A stretch of 17,735 nucleotides of DNA from Clostridia bacterium (GCA_023228225.1 JALOBO010000028.1:1-17735), one strand, 5' to 3'. Positions 1 to 8,211 are shown, counted from the stretch's first letter. Notes: generated by a model not told the origin, from the letters alone. A program made the numbers and translations.

Positions 1-1
1 T

Positions 2-712
2 TTAAGTATTGGCACCGCAATTGTGCCCACTTTAAGTTTATCGCTTACAGCGGGCGAAAATAAAACATTAAATGTAAAAACCAAATTGGCAATAAAAATT
101 GCGTGGTTAATTGCATTGCCATGTTTTATTGGGGTAATGATATTTTCTAAAGAAATAATATCAGTGTTATATTCAGGTGGACTAGAAAATACGGTTATTG
201 ATGAATTTTTAATAGCGGCTAATTTGCTTAAATTATCTAGCATTAGTATTATTTATATTGCATTTTTACAAATTTTTACCGCAACGCTACAAGCATATAA
301 AAAAAGTTATGTGCCACTAATTAGTCTATGTATTGCGGTAATTTTTAAGGTTGTACTTAATTTAATTTTAATTCCTATACCCACAATTAATATTGTAGGT
401 GCGGTAATAGCAAACATTTTTTGTTATTTTACAGCGTGTGCTTTAAATCTTTTGTATTTACGAAAAATTATAGACTTAAAAATAAATTTAAAAAAATTTG
501 CAATAATTCCTATTGTAAGTGCGTTGATTATGAGTGGTGCCTGTTTGGCTATATTTAAATTACTAAAACCACTAGTTAATATAGCGCTTGCTTTAATTAT
601 AGCAGTTTTAATTGGTGCTTTGGTATATCTAGTACTTATCATACTTTTAAAAGTGTTTGAGACAGAAGAAAAATCTTATATGCCATTTTTAAAACGCAAA
701 GTAAAAGTATGA
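2..712 (+). CDS. SpoVB/MATE-like polysaccharide (lipid-linked) flippase, C-terminal part, 5' truncated
   Basis: The reading frame is open from the window edge, so the true start lies upstream; an internal GTG at 23 is not the start because the residues before it (LSIGTAI) continue the family sequence. About 236 residues are visible. They contain about five or six hydrophobic helices and end in a short basic cytoplasmic tail (FLKRKVKV). The stretch around AYKKSYVPLISLCIAVIFK and the following LNLILIP..NIVGA matches my memory of the C-terminal domain of SpoVB-type members of the MOP/MATE exporter superfamily. These flip lipid-linked sugar or peptidoglycan precursors across the inner membrane. 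MurJ or another O-antigen-type flippase is possible, but the LNLILIP pattern favours SpoVB. It ends with TGA, 60 bases before the HU start. Substrate cannot be told from this fragment. Confidence 0.8.
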   Translation, partial: LSIGTAIVPTLSLSLTAGENKTLNVKTKLAIKIAWLIALPCFIGVMIFSKEIISVLYSGGLENTVIDEFLIAANLLKLSSISIIYIAFLQIFTATLQAYKKSYVPLISLCIAVIFKVVLNLILIPIPTINIVGAVIANIFCYFTACALNLLYLRKIIDLKINLKKFAIIPIVSALIMSGACLAIFKLLKPLVNIALALIIAVLIGALVYLVLIILLKVFETEEKSYMPFLKRKVKV

Positions 713-772
713 ACTTAAACTGTATAAAACTTTTGTTTAATGGCTAAAATGTAATTGTTTGGAGGAAAAACG

Positions 773-1072
773 ATGAATAAAACAGAATTAATTGCTAAAA
801 TTTCAGAAAAAACATATTTTACAAAAAAAGATTGTCAAGCGTGTGTAGATGCTATGATGGATATTGTAGTTGATACTTTAAAAAAAGGCGATAATGTTGT
901 ACTTGCAGGATTTGGAAAGTTTGAAGTAAGAGATAGGGCAGCAAGGCGCAGTTTTAATCCCGCTACTCAACAGCCTATTCATTTAAAAGCAAAGCGTGTT
1001 CCGGCATTTAAAGCGGGCAAAAATTTTAAAAGCACTATTGGAACAGCAAAATCCGCAAGTCCTAAAAAATAA
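773..1072 (+). CDS. hup: HU-family DNA-binding protein
   Basis: This 99-residue protein is a histone-like HU that bends and compacts DNA as a dimer in the nucleoid. The start is the ATG at 773, placed by a strong GGAGG at 761-765; a TTG at 755 lies upstream of the ribosome site and is rejected. Visible features are the N-terminal helix (MNKTELIAKISEKT), the conserved GFGKFEVRDRAARR at about 46-59, the beta-arm with the intercalating Pro in FNPAT at about 61-65, and VPAFKAGKNFK near 78-88. The arm reads NPATQQPI where most HU proteins have NPxTGxxI, and the protein ends in a short basic tail (SASPKK). Length is slightly above the usual 90. HU is clear; which HU paralogue is not. Confidence 0.95.
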   Translation: MNKTELIAKISEKTYFTKKDCQACVDAMMDIVVDTLKKGDNVVLAGFGKFEVRDRAARRSFNPATQQPIHLKAKRVPAFKAGKNFKSTIGTAKSASPKK

Positions 1073-1095
1073 AAATATATAGATTGCACCGTTAG

Positions 1096-1113
1096 ACAAA
1101 TGTTGACATTTGT
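1096..1113. repeat. 18-bp palindrome between hup and dus (operator or weak terminator)
   Basis: The sequence acaaatgttgacatttgt is a perfect inverted repeat with 8-base arms and a TG centre. It contains the TTGACA -35 box (1103-1108) of the putative dus promoter, so a protein bound here would block that promoter. It is followed by a T-rich stretch (TTTTGTTTT), so it might instead act as a weak intrinsic terminator for hup, although the stem has only two G-C pairs and almost no loop. The two roles cannot be told apart from sequence. Confidence 0.5.
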
Positions 1114-1132
1114 TTTGTTTTAATGTTAAACT
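1103..1132 (+). promoter_or_regulatory. Putative dus promoter giving a leaderless transcript
   Basis: TTGACA at 1103-1108 is a perfect -35 box. After an 18-base spacer TAAACT (1127-1132) resembles the -10 box. A start of transcription about 7 bases further on falls on the A of the dus ATG at 1139, and no Shine-Dalgarno sequence precedes that ATG. This is inferred from spacing only. Confidence 0.5.
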
Positions 1133-1138
1133 GCTTTT

Positions 1139-2077
1139 ATGAAAATTGGAAAAGTAAAACTTGATAATAATATAATTCTTGCACCTATGGCGGGTTACAC
1201 CGACGTAGGTTTTAGGACGCTATGCAAAAAATACGGTGCCGGTTTAACAGTAACCGAAATGATTAGCGCAAAAGGCTTGTTTTTTAACGAGGCAGGAGCA
1301 AAGCCACTTTTAATAACTTCCGAAATTGAAAAGCCAGTAAGCGTACAAATTTTTGGTAGCGAACCTGAATATATGGTTAAAGCTATCCAGCACCCATGGC
1401 TTCAAAAATTTGATATTATTGATATTAATATGGGTTGCCCAGTTCCAAAAGTATATTGTAATGGCGAAGGTAGTGCTTTAATGGGCAATTTACCGCTTGC
1501 CGAAAAAATTATATCTGATTGCGTTAAGGCAACAAAAAAGCCTGTAACCGTAAAGTTTAGAAAAGGTATAAGCGAAGACTCTGTAAACTGTGTAGAATTT
1601 GCAAAAATGTGCGAAGGCTCAGGGGTGACTACCATAACTGTGCACGGTAGAACACGCGACCAGTTTTATAGCGGTAAGGCGGATTTAAGCATTATAGAAA
1701 AAGTTGTAAAGGCGGTAAAAATTCCCGTAATAGCAAATGGCGATCTATGTACAAAAGAAGACTATGAAAATGTTATAAAACAAACTGGTTGTGCTGGCGT
1801 TATGGTAGGACGAGGCAGTTTAGGCAGACCTTGGATTTTTGCAAAAATGCTAGGCAAAGAATACACTTATGATAATTTTGAATTAATTAAAGAGCATATT
1901 GGTACAGCGGAAAAACTTATGGGCGAAGATTTTAAATTAATAGAATTACGAAAGCATTTTAGTTGGTATTTAAAGGGTTTACGCGGAGTGGGCGAGTATC
2001 GCGAAAAACTATATTCTCTTACTAATGCCGATGAGATTTTGACATTATTAAAACAAGCGTTATCAAAAAAAGATTAA
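1139..2077 (+). CDS. dus: tRNA-dihydrouridine synthase (DusB-like)
   Basis: This 312-residue FMN enzyme would reduce uridine to dihydrouridine in the D-loop of tRNA using NADPH. The family signature is complete: APMAGYTD (15-22) at the start of the TIM barrel, NMGCPVPKV with the catalytic Cys at 100, KFRKG with Lys 139, HGRTR with His 169 and Arg 171, ANGD (199-202), and the phosphate-binding GRGSLGRPW near 224-232. Length and start (MKIGKVKLDNNIILAPMAG) match the family, so ATG 1139 is right even though no ribosome site lies before it. The preceding 66 bases hold a palindrome and a promoter-like sequence that would place transcription start at the ATG. It ends at a strong hairpin shared with the convergent gene. 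The DusB subgroup is the best fit; substrate position on tRNA is not certain. Confidence 0.93.
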   Translation: MKIGKVKLDNNIILAPMAGYTDVGFRTLCKKYGAGLTVTEMISAKGLFFNEAGAKPLLITSEIEKPVSVQIFGSEPEYMVKAIQHPWLQKFDIIDINMGCPVPKVYCNGEGSALMGNLPLAEKIISDCVKATKKPVTVKFRKGISEDSVNCVEFAKMCEGSGVTTITVHGRTRDQFYSGKADLSIIEKVVKAVKIPVIANGDLCTKEDYENVIKQTGCAGVMVGRGSLGRPWIFAKMLGKEYTYDNFELIKEHIGTAEKLMGEDFKLIELRKHFSWYLKGLRGVGEYREKLYSLTNADEILTLLKQALSKKD

Positions 2078-2082
2078 GCAAT

Positions 2083-2111
2083 ATAAAAGCACACATTTTG
2101 TGTGCTTTTAT
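2083..2111. terminator. Hairpin terminator between convergent dus and nitrilase-like gene
   Basis: A perfect 13-bp stem (ataaaagcacaca paired with tgtgtgcttttat) closes on a TTT loop between two converging genes. The 3' arm holds four T on either strand, so it can serve as a bidirectional terminator, although no long T tract follows the stem. Confidence 0.8.
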
Positions 2112-2126
2112 CAAAAATTATAAAAT

Positions 2127-2801
2127 TTACTCTAATAGTTTTTTATAGATAGATTTGTAAACTGCGGATTTGCTTTCTATACCAATTTCGGTATTTATTA
2201 CAATATCTTGTGTACAAAATGGTTCTTTTGCATTGTAAACAAGTTCACATTTTTGTTTACCGGAAATACCGCAATCATTTGTAGCACAAACTATTGTAAG
2301 GCCTCTATCAAATGCGGCACACATGATATGATTATATATATTCTCATTCATTTCAGAGTCGGCAATGCACACAATAAAATCTGCCCCGTAAAGTTTTAAT
2401 GCGTGTGCTATTTCGGTGTGATATACATCGGTATCAACAATTACACCAATTCTACCAAGTGAAGTTTCATAAATATTGATTATATTAGATGATAAAAAAT
2501 CGCCTTTGCCGTAAATCGTATCAGATATTCCACATAATTTTCCCGAGTCACATACAACTATGGATTTACGCATTTCACCATATAAATCAAAATCAATTCC
2601 GCCCAAAATAACACAATTAAGTTCTCGCGATAATTGAGATAGTTTAAAGATAATTTCGGTTTCGCCTTTTACTTCGGTTACACTTGATACTTTGCCAAGT
2701 ACGCCATACGAAACAACAAGAATATCCGTAGATAAATTAAACTCAGATTTTTTGCTTAAAAATTCATCAAAACTGTATTCTTTTAAAAAAGCAATTTTCA
2801 T
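2127..2801 (-). CDS. Nitrilase (carbon-nitrogen hydrolase) fold protein lacking the catalytic triad
   Basis: The 224-residue product has the nitrilase-superfamily pattern: a first strand TDILVVSYG (25-33), GGIDFD (68-73), SIVVCDSGKLCGI (80-92), and SLGRIGVIVDTDVYHTEIAHAL (114-135) followed by LYGADFIVC and AAFDRGLTIVCATN. Active members cut or condense amides and nitriles using Glu, Lys and Cys. By my alignment the Glu of the VVFPE motif is Gly 33, the Lys of YRK is Thr 95, and the Cys of GVLICYD is Asp 123. All three are gone although the fold pattern persists, and the C-terminus is short for the family. I infer a non-enzymatic role such as ligand sensing or a structural partner; the actual function is unknown. 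The start at 2801 (ATG) is set by GAGG shortly upstream; a TTG at 2813 is rejected. It is a lone minus-strand gene with its own promoter. Confidence 0.75.
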   Translation of the reverse strand: MKIAFLKEYSFDEFLSKKSEFNLSTDILVVSYGVLGKVSSVTEVKGETEIIFKLSQLSRELNCVILGGIDFDLYGEMRKSIVVCDSGKLCGISDTIYGKGDFLSSNIINIYETSLGRIGVIVDTDVYHTEIAHALKLYGADFIVCIADSEMNENIYNHIMCAAFDRGLTIVCATNDCGISGKQKCELVYNAKEPFCTQDIVINTEIGIESKSAVYKSIYKKLLE

Positions 2802-2843
2802 ATAAATCCTCAACTTTTAGCTAATGGAATTGTCCTCTGTTTC

Positions 2844-2872
2844 ATTATATGAAAAAGGCTATTTAGTGTGAT
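2844..2872 (-). promoter_or_regulatory. Promoter of the nitrilase-like gene
   Basis: Read on the minus strand, TATAAT (plus positions 2844-2849) is a perfect -10 box. Seventeen bases upstream ATCACA (2867-2872) matches four of six positions of the -35 box. Transcription would begin near 2837, giving a leader of about 36 bases before the ATG at 2801. Confidence 0.55.
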
Positions 2873-2946
2873 TTATATTGATCTCATCAAAAAGCAAATT
2901 ATTAAGCACAAATCGGATATGTTATAAATAATTATTTGCTAAAAGA

Positions 2947-2977
2947 TTGACAGTGTAAAGCCTTTTTGTGCTATACT
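2947..2977 (+). promoter_or_regulatory. Promoter of the suf operon
   Basis: A perfect TTGACA (2947-2952) and an extended -10, TGcTATACT (hexamer 2972-2977), face the suf genes. The 19-base spacer is longer than ideal, which the extended -10 may offset or which may leave room for control. An imperfect inverted repeat (agcaaat 2893-2899, atttgct 2934-2940) lies just upstream and could be a regulator site. Confidence 0.65.
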
Positions 2978-3112
2978 CTAAATGCAAAGTTATTATTTAA
3001 AGTGATTTTGTGATTAAATAGCACAATTCAATATAAATTAATATTTTTAATTTAAGTGGCTGTTAAATATAATAATTTTATTAATTAATTTTAATTTTTA
3101 CAGGAGAAATTA
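2978..3112 (+). other. Long AT-rich 5' leader of sufC
   Basis: From the predicted transcription start near 2984 to the sufC ATG there are about 129 bases, much longer than other leaders in the window. It is almost all A and T, with no open reading frame, no strong hairpin and no riboswitch class that I recognise. An AGGAG ribosome site at 3102-3106 precedes the ATG at 3113. Confidence 0.4.
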
Positions 3113-3886
3113 ATGAGCACGAATCTCGAAATAAAAAATTTACAAGCAAAAGTTAATGATAAACAAATTTTGTTTGGTGCGAACCTTAATATTAGCGGTG
3201 GCGAAATTCATGTTATAATGGGTCCAAATGGTACCGGAAAATCCACATTCGCTTCTGTTATTATGGGTGACTCACATTTTACGGTTATCGGTGGCGATAT
3301 TGTTTTAAACGGTGAAAGTATTTTAAATAATACTGTTGATGAGAGAGCAAGAAAAGGCATATTTTTAGCAATGCAATATCCTATGACAGTTAGCGGAGTT
3401 ACAAATAGTAATTTTATTAAAGCGGCAGTTCAGGCTGTGCAAGGGCAAACCGTATCAGTTACCAAATTTATGAAAGAATTAGATATTGCAGTAAATAAAT
3501 TAGAAATGGACAGAGATTTACCTTATAGATATTTAAACGATGGTTTTTCAGGTGGCGAGAAAAAACGCAATGAAATTTTGCAAATGCTTATGCTTAAACC
3601 CAAAATAATTATACTAGATGAAATTGATTCTGGACTTGATGTTGATGCATTAAAAGTAGTAGGAAAAGCAATTAAAGAAGCAGTAAATCTAAATACTGCT
3701 GTGCTTATTATCACGCATTACCAAAAGATTTTAGACTATGTAAAGCCTACACATGTGCATATTATGATAGATGGCAATATAGTCCTAAATGGTGGGGTGG
3801 ATTTACTAACCCGAATTGATAAAGAGGGCTTTGATTTTATAAAAATTAAACAAAACAAAAGTCACGCTACCAAAAAAATAAAGTAA
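3113..3886 (+). CDS. sufC: SUF Fe-S assembly ATPase SufC
   Basis: SufC is the cytoplasmic ABC-type ATPase that works with SufB and SufD in the SufBCD scaffold on which iron-sulfur clusters are built. The 257-residue product has Walker A GPNGTGKST (37-45), Q-loop AMQYP (86-90), the SufC-type signature FSGGEKKRNE (145-154), Walker B IIILDEIDSGLD with Glu 170, and the switch His 202 in THYQ. It has no membrane segments. Length is normal; the lysine-rich C-terminus (KNKSHATKKIK) is slightly extended. AGGAG at 3102-3106 sets the start. It is first in a tight operon with sufD starting 11 bases after its stop. Confidence 0.97.
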   Translation: MSTNLEIKNLQAKVNDKQILFGANLNISGGEIHVIMGPNGTGKSTFASVIMGDSHFTVIGGDIVLNGESILNNTVDERARKGIFLAMQYPMTVSGVTNSNFIKAAVQAVQGQTVSVTKFMKELDIAVNKLEMDRDLPYRYLNDGFSGGEKKRNEILQMLMLKPKIIILDEIDSGLDVDALKVVGKAIKEAVNLNTAVLIITHYQKILDYVKPTHVHIMIDGNIVLNGGVDLLTRIDKEGFDFIKIKQNKSHATKKIK

Positions 3887-3897
3887 GGGGAATTGTT

Positions 3898-5094
3898 ATG
3901 ATTAATTATAAAAATTCCACCGATTTTTTAAACTTAAAAAAATGTAGTGCAGATACTATATTAGATTTACCATATGTAAACTTTGAAAATAGTTTAAAAA
4001 AAGTTGATTTTATAAACAAATATAGCAAAAAAGCAAGCAAAAATATTTCTAATTACAAAAAGCGTTTACTAATTAAATATAAAAAATATACTAATATTAT
4101 TGTTTTACTTGAAGGCGAAATACTTTTAAATAATCTTGATAAAACTTTGGTTGATTGTGAAGTGAATACGCTACAAGATAATAATCCTGACACAAATTTA
4201 ATTGAATTATTAAAATCAAAATCAGAAAATAAAATGCAAGCACATTTAAAAGCAAATTTAAATAGTGTACTTTTATTAAAATTTAAAAAAAGTGCAATAA
4301 TAGATACGCCACTTCTTATTGTAGTTGCAACAATTAATGACCTTTCGCATTATATGCAAATTGTATTAGAACAAAATTCTTGCGTAAAAATAATCGAAAA
4401 ATTAGAAAATGCAGGCACAAGTTTTATAAATGCAAATACCAATATTAATTTAGACGAAAACTCTAATTTAGAGTATGTGCGTATTGAAAAAAGCAATAAA
4501 AATTCTTTCATTTACTCATCTATTAGTGGAAATGTTAATGCAAATGCAAGTTTAAAGTATTCGTATGCGGATTTAAATGATTCAAATGTATGCTGTAATA
4601 CCAACATAAATTTAATGGGCGAACTAGCATATGCAGATATAAATTGTGTTATACTCTCGGCTCTTAAAGAACAACATATGCACTTTATGCAAATAGAGCA
4701 TTTTGCAAAATGCACAATCGGTGCAATTAATAATCACGCTGTGGCAAACGACCAGTCGGAAATTTACATTGAAGGCGTAGGTAAAATTAATAAAGGTATG
4801 GCGGGTAGCGATTCCAATCAGCAAACAAAAGTTATCAGTTTAAGAGATACGGCTACCGTAACCGCTAAACCATTTTTATTTATTGATGAATTTGATGTCA
4901 AGGCAGGACATGGTGTAGCGGTAGGGCAACTTGATCAGCAAGAAATTTACTATTTAATGAGCCGAGGACTTACCAAAGAAGATGCACAAAAACTAATTAT
5001 TCAAGGATTTTTAAAACCGATTGCCGATAATATTTTTATTAAAGAAGTGGGAAAAGAATTTAAGCGATTAGTAGAAAAAAAGTTAAATTACTAA
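3898..5094 (+). CDS. sufD: SUF Fe-S assembly scaffold subunit SufD
   Basis: This 398-residue member of the SufB/SufD family would pair with SufB and SufC in the scaffold complex. The N-terminal 130 residues are lysine-rich and poorly conserved. The C-terminal two thirds carry the beta-helix core, rich in alternating Asn and hydrophobic residues. It ends in the family signature FDVKAGHGVAVGQLDQQ, with the conserved His at 338, and [21 protein letters not shown]. Position between sufC and sufS, and lack of the SufB-specific Cys-Asp-(S/T)-Leu and HEATTSRI motifs, identify it as SufD rather than SufB. Start ATG 3898 has AAGGGGAA just upstream. AT bias is strong, with many AAA and AAT codons, as in its neighbours. 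Confidence 0.93.
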   Translation: MINYKNSTDFLNLKKCSADTILDLPYVNFENSLKKVDFINKYSKKASKNISNYKKRLLIKYKKYTNIIVLLEGEILLNNLDKTLVDCEVNTLQDNNPDTNLIELLKSKSENKMQAHLKANLNSVLLLKFKKSAIIDTPLLIVVATINDLSHYMQIVLEQNSCVKIIEKLENAGTSFINANTNINLDENSNLEYVRIEKSNKNSFIYSSISGNVNANASLKYSYADLNDSNVCCNTNINLMGELAYADINCVILSALKEQHMHFMQIEHFAKCTIGAINNHAVANDQSEIYIEGVGKINKGMAGSDSNQQTKVISLRDTATVTAKPFLFIDEFDVKAGHGVAVGQLDQQEIYYLMSRGLTKEDAQKLIIQGFLKPIADNIFIKEVGKEFKRLVEKKLNY

Positions 5095-5110
5095 TTTTTT
5101 AGGGGAATAT

Positions 5111-6319
5111 ATGAATACAAAACAAAAAAATATAAGAAATGATTTTTACTTATTAAAACACAATAAAGTGGTTTATTTTGATAACGCTGCTTCGGCATTA
5201 AAGCCAAAGCAGGTTGCAAAAACAATAAATAATTACTACACAAAACTGGGGACAAATAGTAGTCGCGGAGTTTATAAACTTGCATATGAAGTTACTACAC
5301 TTTATGAAGATAGTCGTGAAAGCGTTGCAAAATTTTTAAATTGTGAATCGCGTGAAGTTGTATTTACAAAAGGAGCAACTAATTCGCTTAATATAGTTGC
5401 AACTAGTTATGGGCTTAACAATTTAAAAGCGGGTGATGAAATTATTACTTCAAAACTTGAACATCATTCTTCAATTTTGCCTTGGGTAGAAGTGGCAAAA
5501 AAAACCGGTGCTGTGCTAAAATATGTTCCGCTTGACAAACATTCACGAATCACAGTAGAAAATTTTAAAAGTGTTTGCACTAATAAAACTAAAATAGTCG
5601 CGCTTACGCATATGTCAAATGTTATGGGTTATTTAACACCCGTAAAAGAAATATGCAAGATTGCTCATTCATTTAATGCTATAACTATAATTGATGGAGC
5701 GCAATCAGTACCACATTTAAAAATTGATGTGAAAGATTTAGATTGCGACTTTTTTGCATTTTCAGCACATAAAATTTGTGGTCCAATGGGCGTTGGAGTT
5801 TTATATGGCAAATTTGATTTATTAAATAATATGATACCGGTAGAAGTGGGCGGTGGAATGATTGAAGATGTGGTTAATGGCGAGCCTACTTACAAAAAAG
5901 CACCCTTTAAATTTGAAGCAGGTACTCCTATAATTGCAGGAGTTATTGGATTAAAAACCGCTATTGATTATATTAACAACGTTGGATATGATTTTATTTA
6001 TAAAACAAGCAAAGAACTTAAAGATTATTTATTTGCAAGATTAAAAGAATTAAAAAATATAACTATATATAATGATGATACAGATATTCCGCTTGTTGCA
6101 TTTAATATTGATGGAATACACTCACACGATGCAGCAAGCGTGTATGACAATTATAATATTTGTGTGCGAGCAGGTCATCACTGCGCTAAACCATTAATGG
6201 ATTATTTAGGACAAATCGCTACACTAAGGGTTTCGCTCTACTACTATAACACAAAAGAAGAAATTGATAAATTTATAGCAGTTACTAAGGCAGTACAAGA
6301 ATTTTTTAATAAAAATTAA
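5111..6319 (+). CDS. sufS: Cysteine desulfurase SufS
   Basis: SufS is a PLP enzyme that takes sulfur from L-cysteine as a persulfide, giving alanine, and passes it to SufU for cluster assembly. The 402-residue sequence shows YFDNAASALKP (22-32), KGATNSLN, the cofactor-binding DGAQSVPH (195-202), the PLP lysine in FSAHK (Lys 221), and the persulfide Cys 358 in RAGHHCAKP, which places it in group II desulfurases. Full length, with no missing active residue. Start ATG 5111 follows AGGGGA at 5101-5106. Sixteen bases separate it from sufD and 15 from sufU. Confidence 0.97.
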   Translation: MNTKQKNIRNDFYLLKHNKVVYFDNAASALKPKQVAKTINNYYTKLGTNSSRGVYKLAYEVTTLYEDSRESVAKFLNCESREVVFTKGATNSLNIVATSYGLNNLKAGDEIITSKLEHHSSILPWVEVAKKTGAVLKYVPLDKHSRITVENFKSVCTNKTKIVALTHMSNVMGYLTPVKEICKIAHSFNAITIIDGAQSVPHLKIDVKDLDCDFFAFSAHKICGPMGVGVLYGKFDLLNNMIPVEVGGGMIEDVVNGEPTYKKAPFKFEAGTPIIAGVIGLKTAIDYINNVGYDFIYKTSKELKDYLFARLKELKNITIYNDDTDIPLVAFNIDGIHSHDAASVYDNYNICVRAGHHCAKPLMDYLGQIATLRVSLYYYNTKEEIDKFIAVTKAVQEFFNKN

Positions 6320-6334
6320 TAGAAGGGGAAATTA

Positions 6335-6781
6335 ATGAATAAAAATAATTTAAATTTGTTGTATCGCGAAATAATAATGGAACACTCAAAAAACCCTCGT
6401 AATAAAGGACTTAAAGATGGGTTAGATGTTGTGCATATGACAAATCCCATATGTGGTGATGATATTTCAATTCAAGTTAAAATAAATAACGATATTATAG
6501 AAAATGTATACCACGATGGCTCCGGGTGTGCAATATCAAGGTCGGCTTGTTCGGTTATGAGTGAAACCGTTAAAGGAAAGACTATAAGAGAAGCAAAAGA
6601 TATTGTGAAAAATTATGTAAAAATGACAAAAGGTGAAACTTTTGACAAAAATATTGATATGGGCGATGCGATAGTATATGAGGGCGTCGCAAATTTCCCC
6701 GCACGGTTTAAATGTGCCACAATAGCGTGGGAAGGGCTACTAAAAGCATTAGAAAATAATAAATTGGATAAGAAGGAATAA
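6335..6781 (+). CDS. sufU: Zinc-dependent sulfurtransferase SufU
   Basis: SufU receives the persulfide sulfur from SufS by a zinc-ligand swap and delivers it to SufBCD. The 148-residue protein is IscU-like. The four expected zinc and sulfur residues are present: Cys 40 and Asp 42 (PICGDD), Cys 65 (GSGCAIS) and Cys 127 (RFKCATIAW). The insert between the second and third cysteines (about 80-120) distinguishes SufU from IscU. AGAAGGGGAAATT precedes ATG 6335. Its stop lies three bases before the TTG start of sufB. Assignment is firm. Confidence 0.96.
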   Translation: MNKNNLNLLYREIIMEHSKNPRNKGLKDGLDVVHMTNPICGDDISIQVKINNDIIENVYHDGSGCAISRSACSVMSETVKGKTIREAKDIVKNYVKMTKGETFDKNIDMGDAIVYEGVANFPARFKCATIAWEGLLKALENNKLDKKE

Positions 6782-6784
6782 AAC

Positions 6785-8200
6785 TTGGAACAAACACAAG
6801 ATATGGTAGATGTAAATAATATAATTTCGGACTACAAATATGGCTTTAATACAAAGACTGAAAGTGTTTTTAGCACCGAAAAAGGCATTAACGAAAATGT
6901 TATCCGTCAGATTTCGGCTGTTAAAGGTGAGCCAAAATGGATGCTTGATATAAGGCTTAAAGCATATAGTGCATTTATTAATGCGAAAAATCCAAAGTGG
7001 GGTCCGGATTTATCGGGTATTAATTTTGATGATTATACATACTACATTAAGGCTAGCCAAAAAACTGAAAATACGTGGGAAGAAGTCCCCGCAGAAATAA
7101 AAGAAACTTTTGATAAATTAGGCGTGCCAGAAGCGGAACAGAGATTTATGGCGGGACTTACCTCACAGTTTGAATCTGAGGCTGTTTATCACAGTACATT
7201 AAAAGAAGTGGAAGAGCAAGGAATAATATTTACTGATACCGATACCGCATTAAAACAGCACCCCGATTTATTTAAAAAATATTTTGGAAGAGTAGTACCA
7301 TATTCAGATAATAAATATTCCGCATTAAATACTGCGGTTTGGAGTGGCGGTTCGTTTATTTATATTCCCAAAGGGGTACAACTAAAAAAACCGCTACAAT
7401 CGTATTTTAGAATAAACTCAGAACGAATGGGGCAATTTGAACGCACGCTTATTATTGTAGATGAGGGTGCTTCCGTAAATTATGTAGAGGGCTGTACTGC
7501 TCCTATTTATACAAAGGATTCGCTCCACGTTGCCGTAGTGGAAATATATATTCATAAGAACGCACATTGCCGTTACTCTACTGTGCAAAATTGGGCTAAT
7601 AATATTATTAATCTTGTTACAAAGCGTGCAATAGTTGACTCATATGCACATATGGAATGGATAGATGGCAATATTGGTTCGGGGTTAAATATGAAGTATC
7701 CTGCTTGCATATTAAAAGGCGAATATGCAAAGGGCACTACAATTTCAATTGCTTTTGCGGGTAAAAATCAAATACAAGATGCCGGTGCTAAAATGCTTCA
7801 CCTTGCACCACATACTACTTCTAGTATTATTTCAAAATCAATTTGCAGACAAGGTGGTGTTGTTAATTATCGTGGCAGAGTAGAAATTGGCAAGAATGCA
7901 ACAGAAACAAAATCGCACATTGAGTGTGACACATTAATTTTAGATAAGATTTCCTCTTCTGATACTGTGCCTGTAAATATAGTTAATAATGGTAGCGCCA
8001 GAATTGAGCATGAAGCAACAACTTCACGAATTAATGAAGACCAACTTTATTACTTGATGAGCAGGGGACTCACAAAAAATGATGCAATAGAAATGATTTT
8101 AATGGGCTTTATTGAACCGTTCGCAAAAGAACTTCCTATGGAATATGCCGTAGAATTAAATCAGTTAATGAAATTAAATATGGAAAATACCATTGGCTAA
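6785..8200 (+). CDS. sufB: SUF Fe-S assembly scaffold subunit SufB
   Basis: SufB is the scaffold subunit on which the nascent Fe-S cluster is thought to form. The 471-residue protein matches the family length and contains SEAVYHS (131-137), [13 protein letters not shown] (186-198), CRYSTVQNW (262-270), and HIECDTLIL with Cys 381, which I align with E. coli Cys405. It also has [15 protein letters not shown] with His 409 and Glu 410, which align with the cluster-site His433/Glu434. A TTG start at 6785 is chosen because AGAAGGA (6771-6777) sits 7 bases upstream. An ATG at 6803 would be too far away and would drop N-terminal residues. It is last in sufCDSUB. No terminator follows; the next gene has its own promoter 12 bases later. 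Confidence 0.97.
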   Translation: MEQTQDMVDVNNIISDYKYGFNTKTESVFSTEKGINENVIRQISAVKGEPKWMLDIRLKAYSAFINAKNPKWGPDLSGINFDDYTYYIKASQKTENTWEEVPAEIKETFDKLGVPEAEQRFMAGLTSQFESEAVYHSTLKEVEEQGIIFTDTDTALKQHPDLFKKYFGRVVPYSDNKYSALNTAVWSGGSFIYIPKGVQLKKPLQSYFRINSERMGQFERTLIIVDEGASVNYVEGCTAPIYTKDSLHVAVVEIYIHKNAHCRYSTVQNWANNIINLVTKRAIVDSYAHMEWIDGNIGSGLNMKYPACILKGEYAKGTTISIAFAGKNQIQDAGAKMLHLAPHTTSSIISKSICRQGGVVNYRGRVEIGKNATETKSHIECDTLILDKISSSDTVPVNIVNNGSARIEHEATTSRINEDQLYYLMSRGLTKNDAIEMILMGFIEPFAKELPMEYAVELNQLMKLNMENTIG

Positions 8201-8211
8201 ATAGTAGTATA

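Noticed and set aside
755..772. A TTG start for HU at 755.
   Set aside because: The GGAGG ribosome site is downstream of it, and the ATG at 773 gives the standard HU N-terminus.
2802..2813. A TTG start for the nitrilase-like gene at 2813 (minus strand).
   Set aside because: The GAGG that would serve the ATG at 2801 overlaps these codons, and the family start is close to MKIAFLKE.
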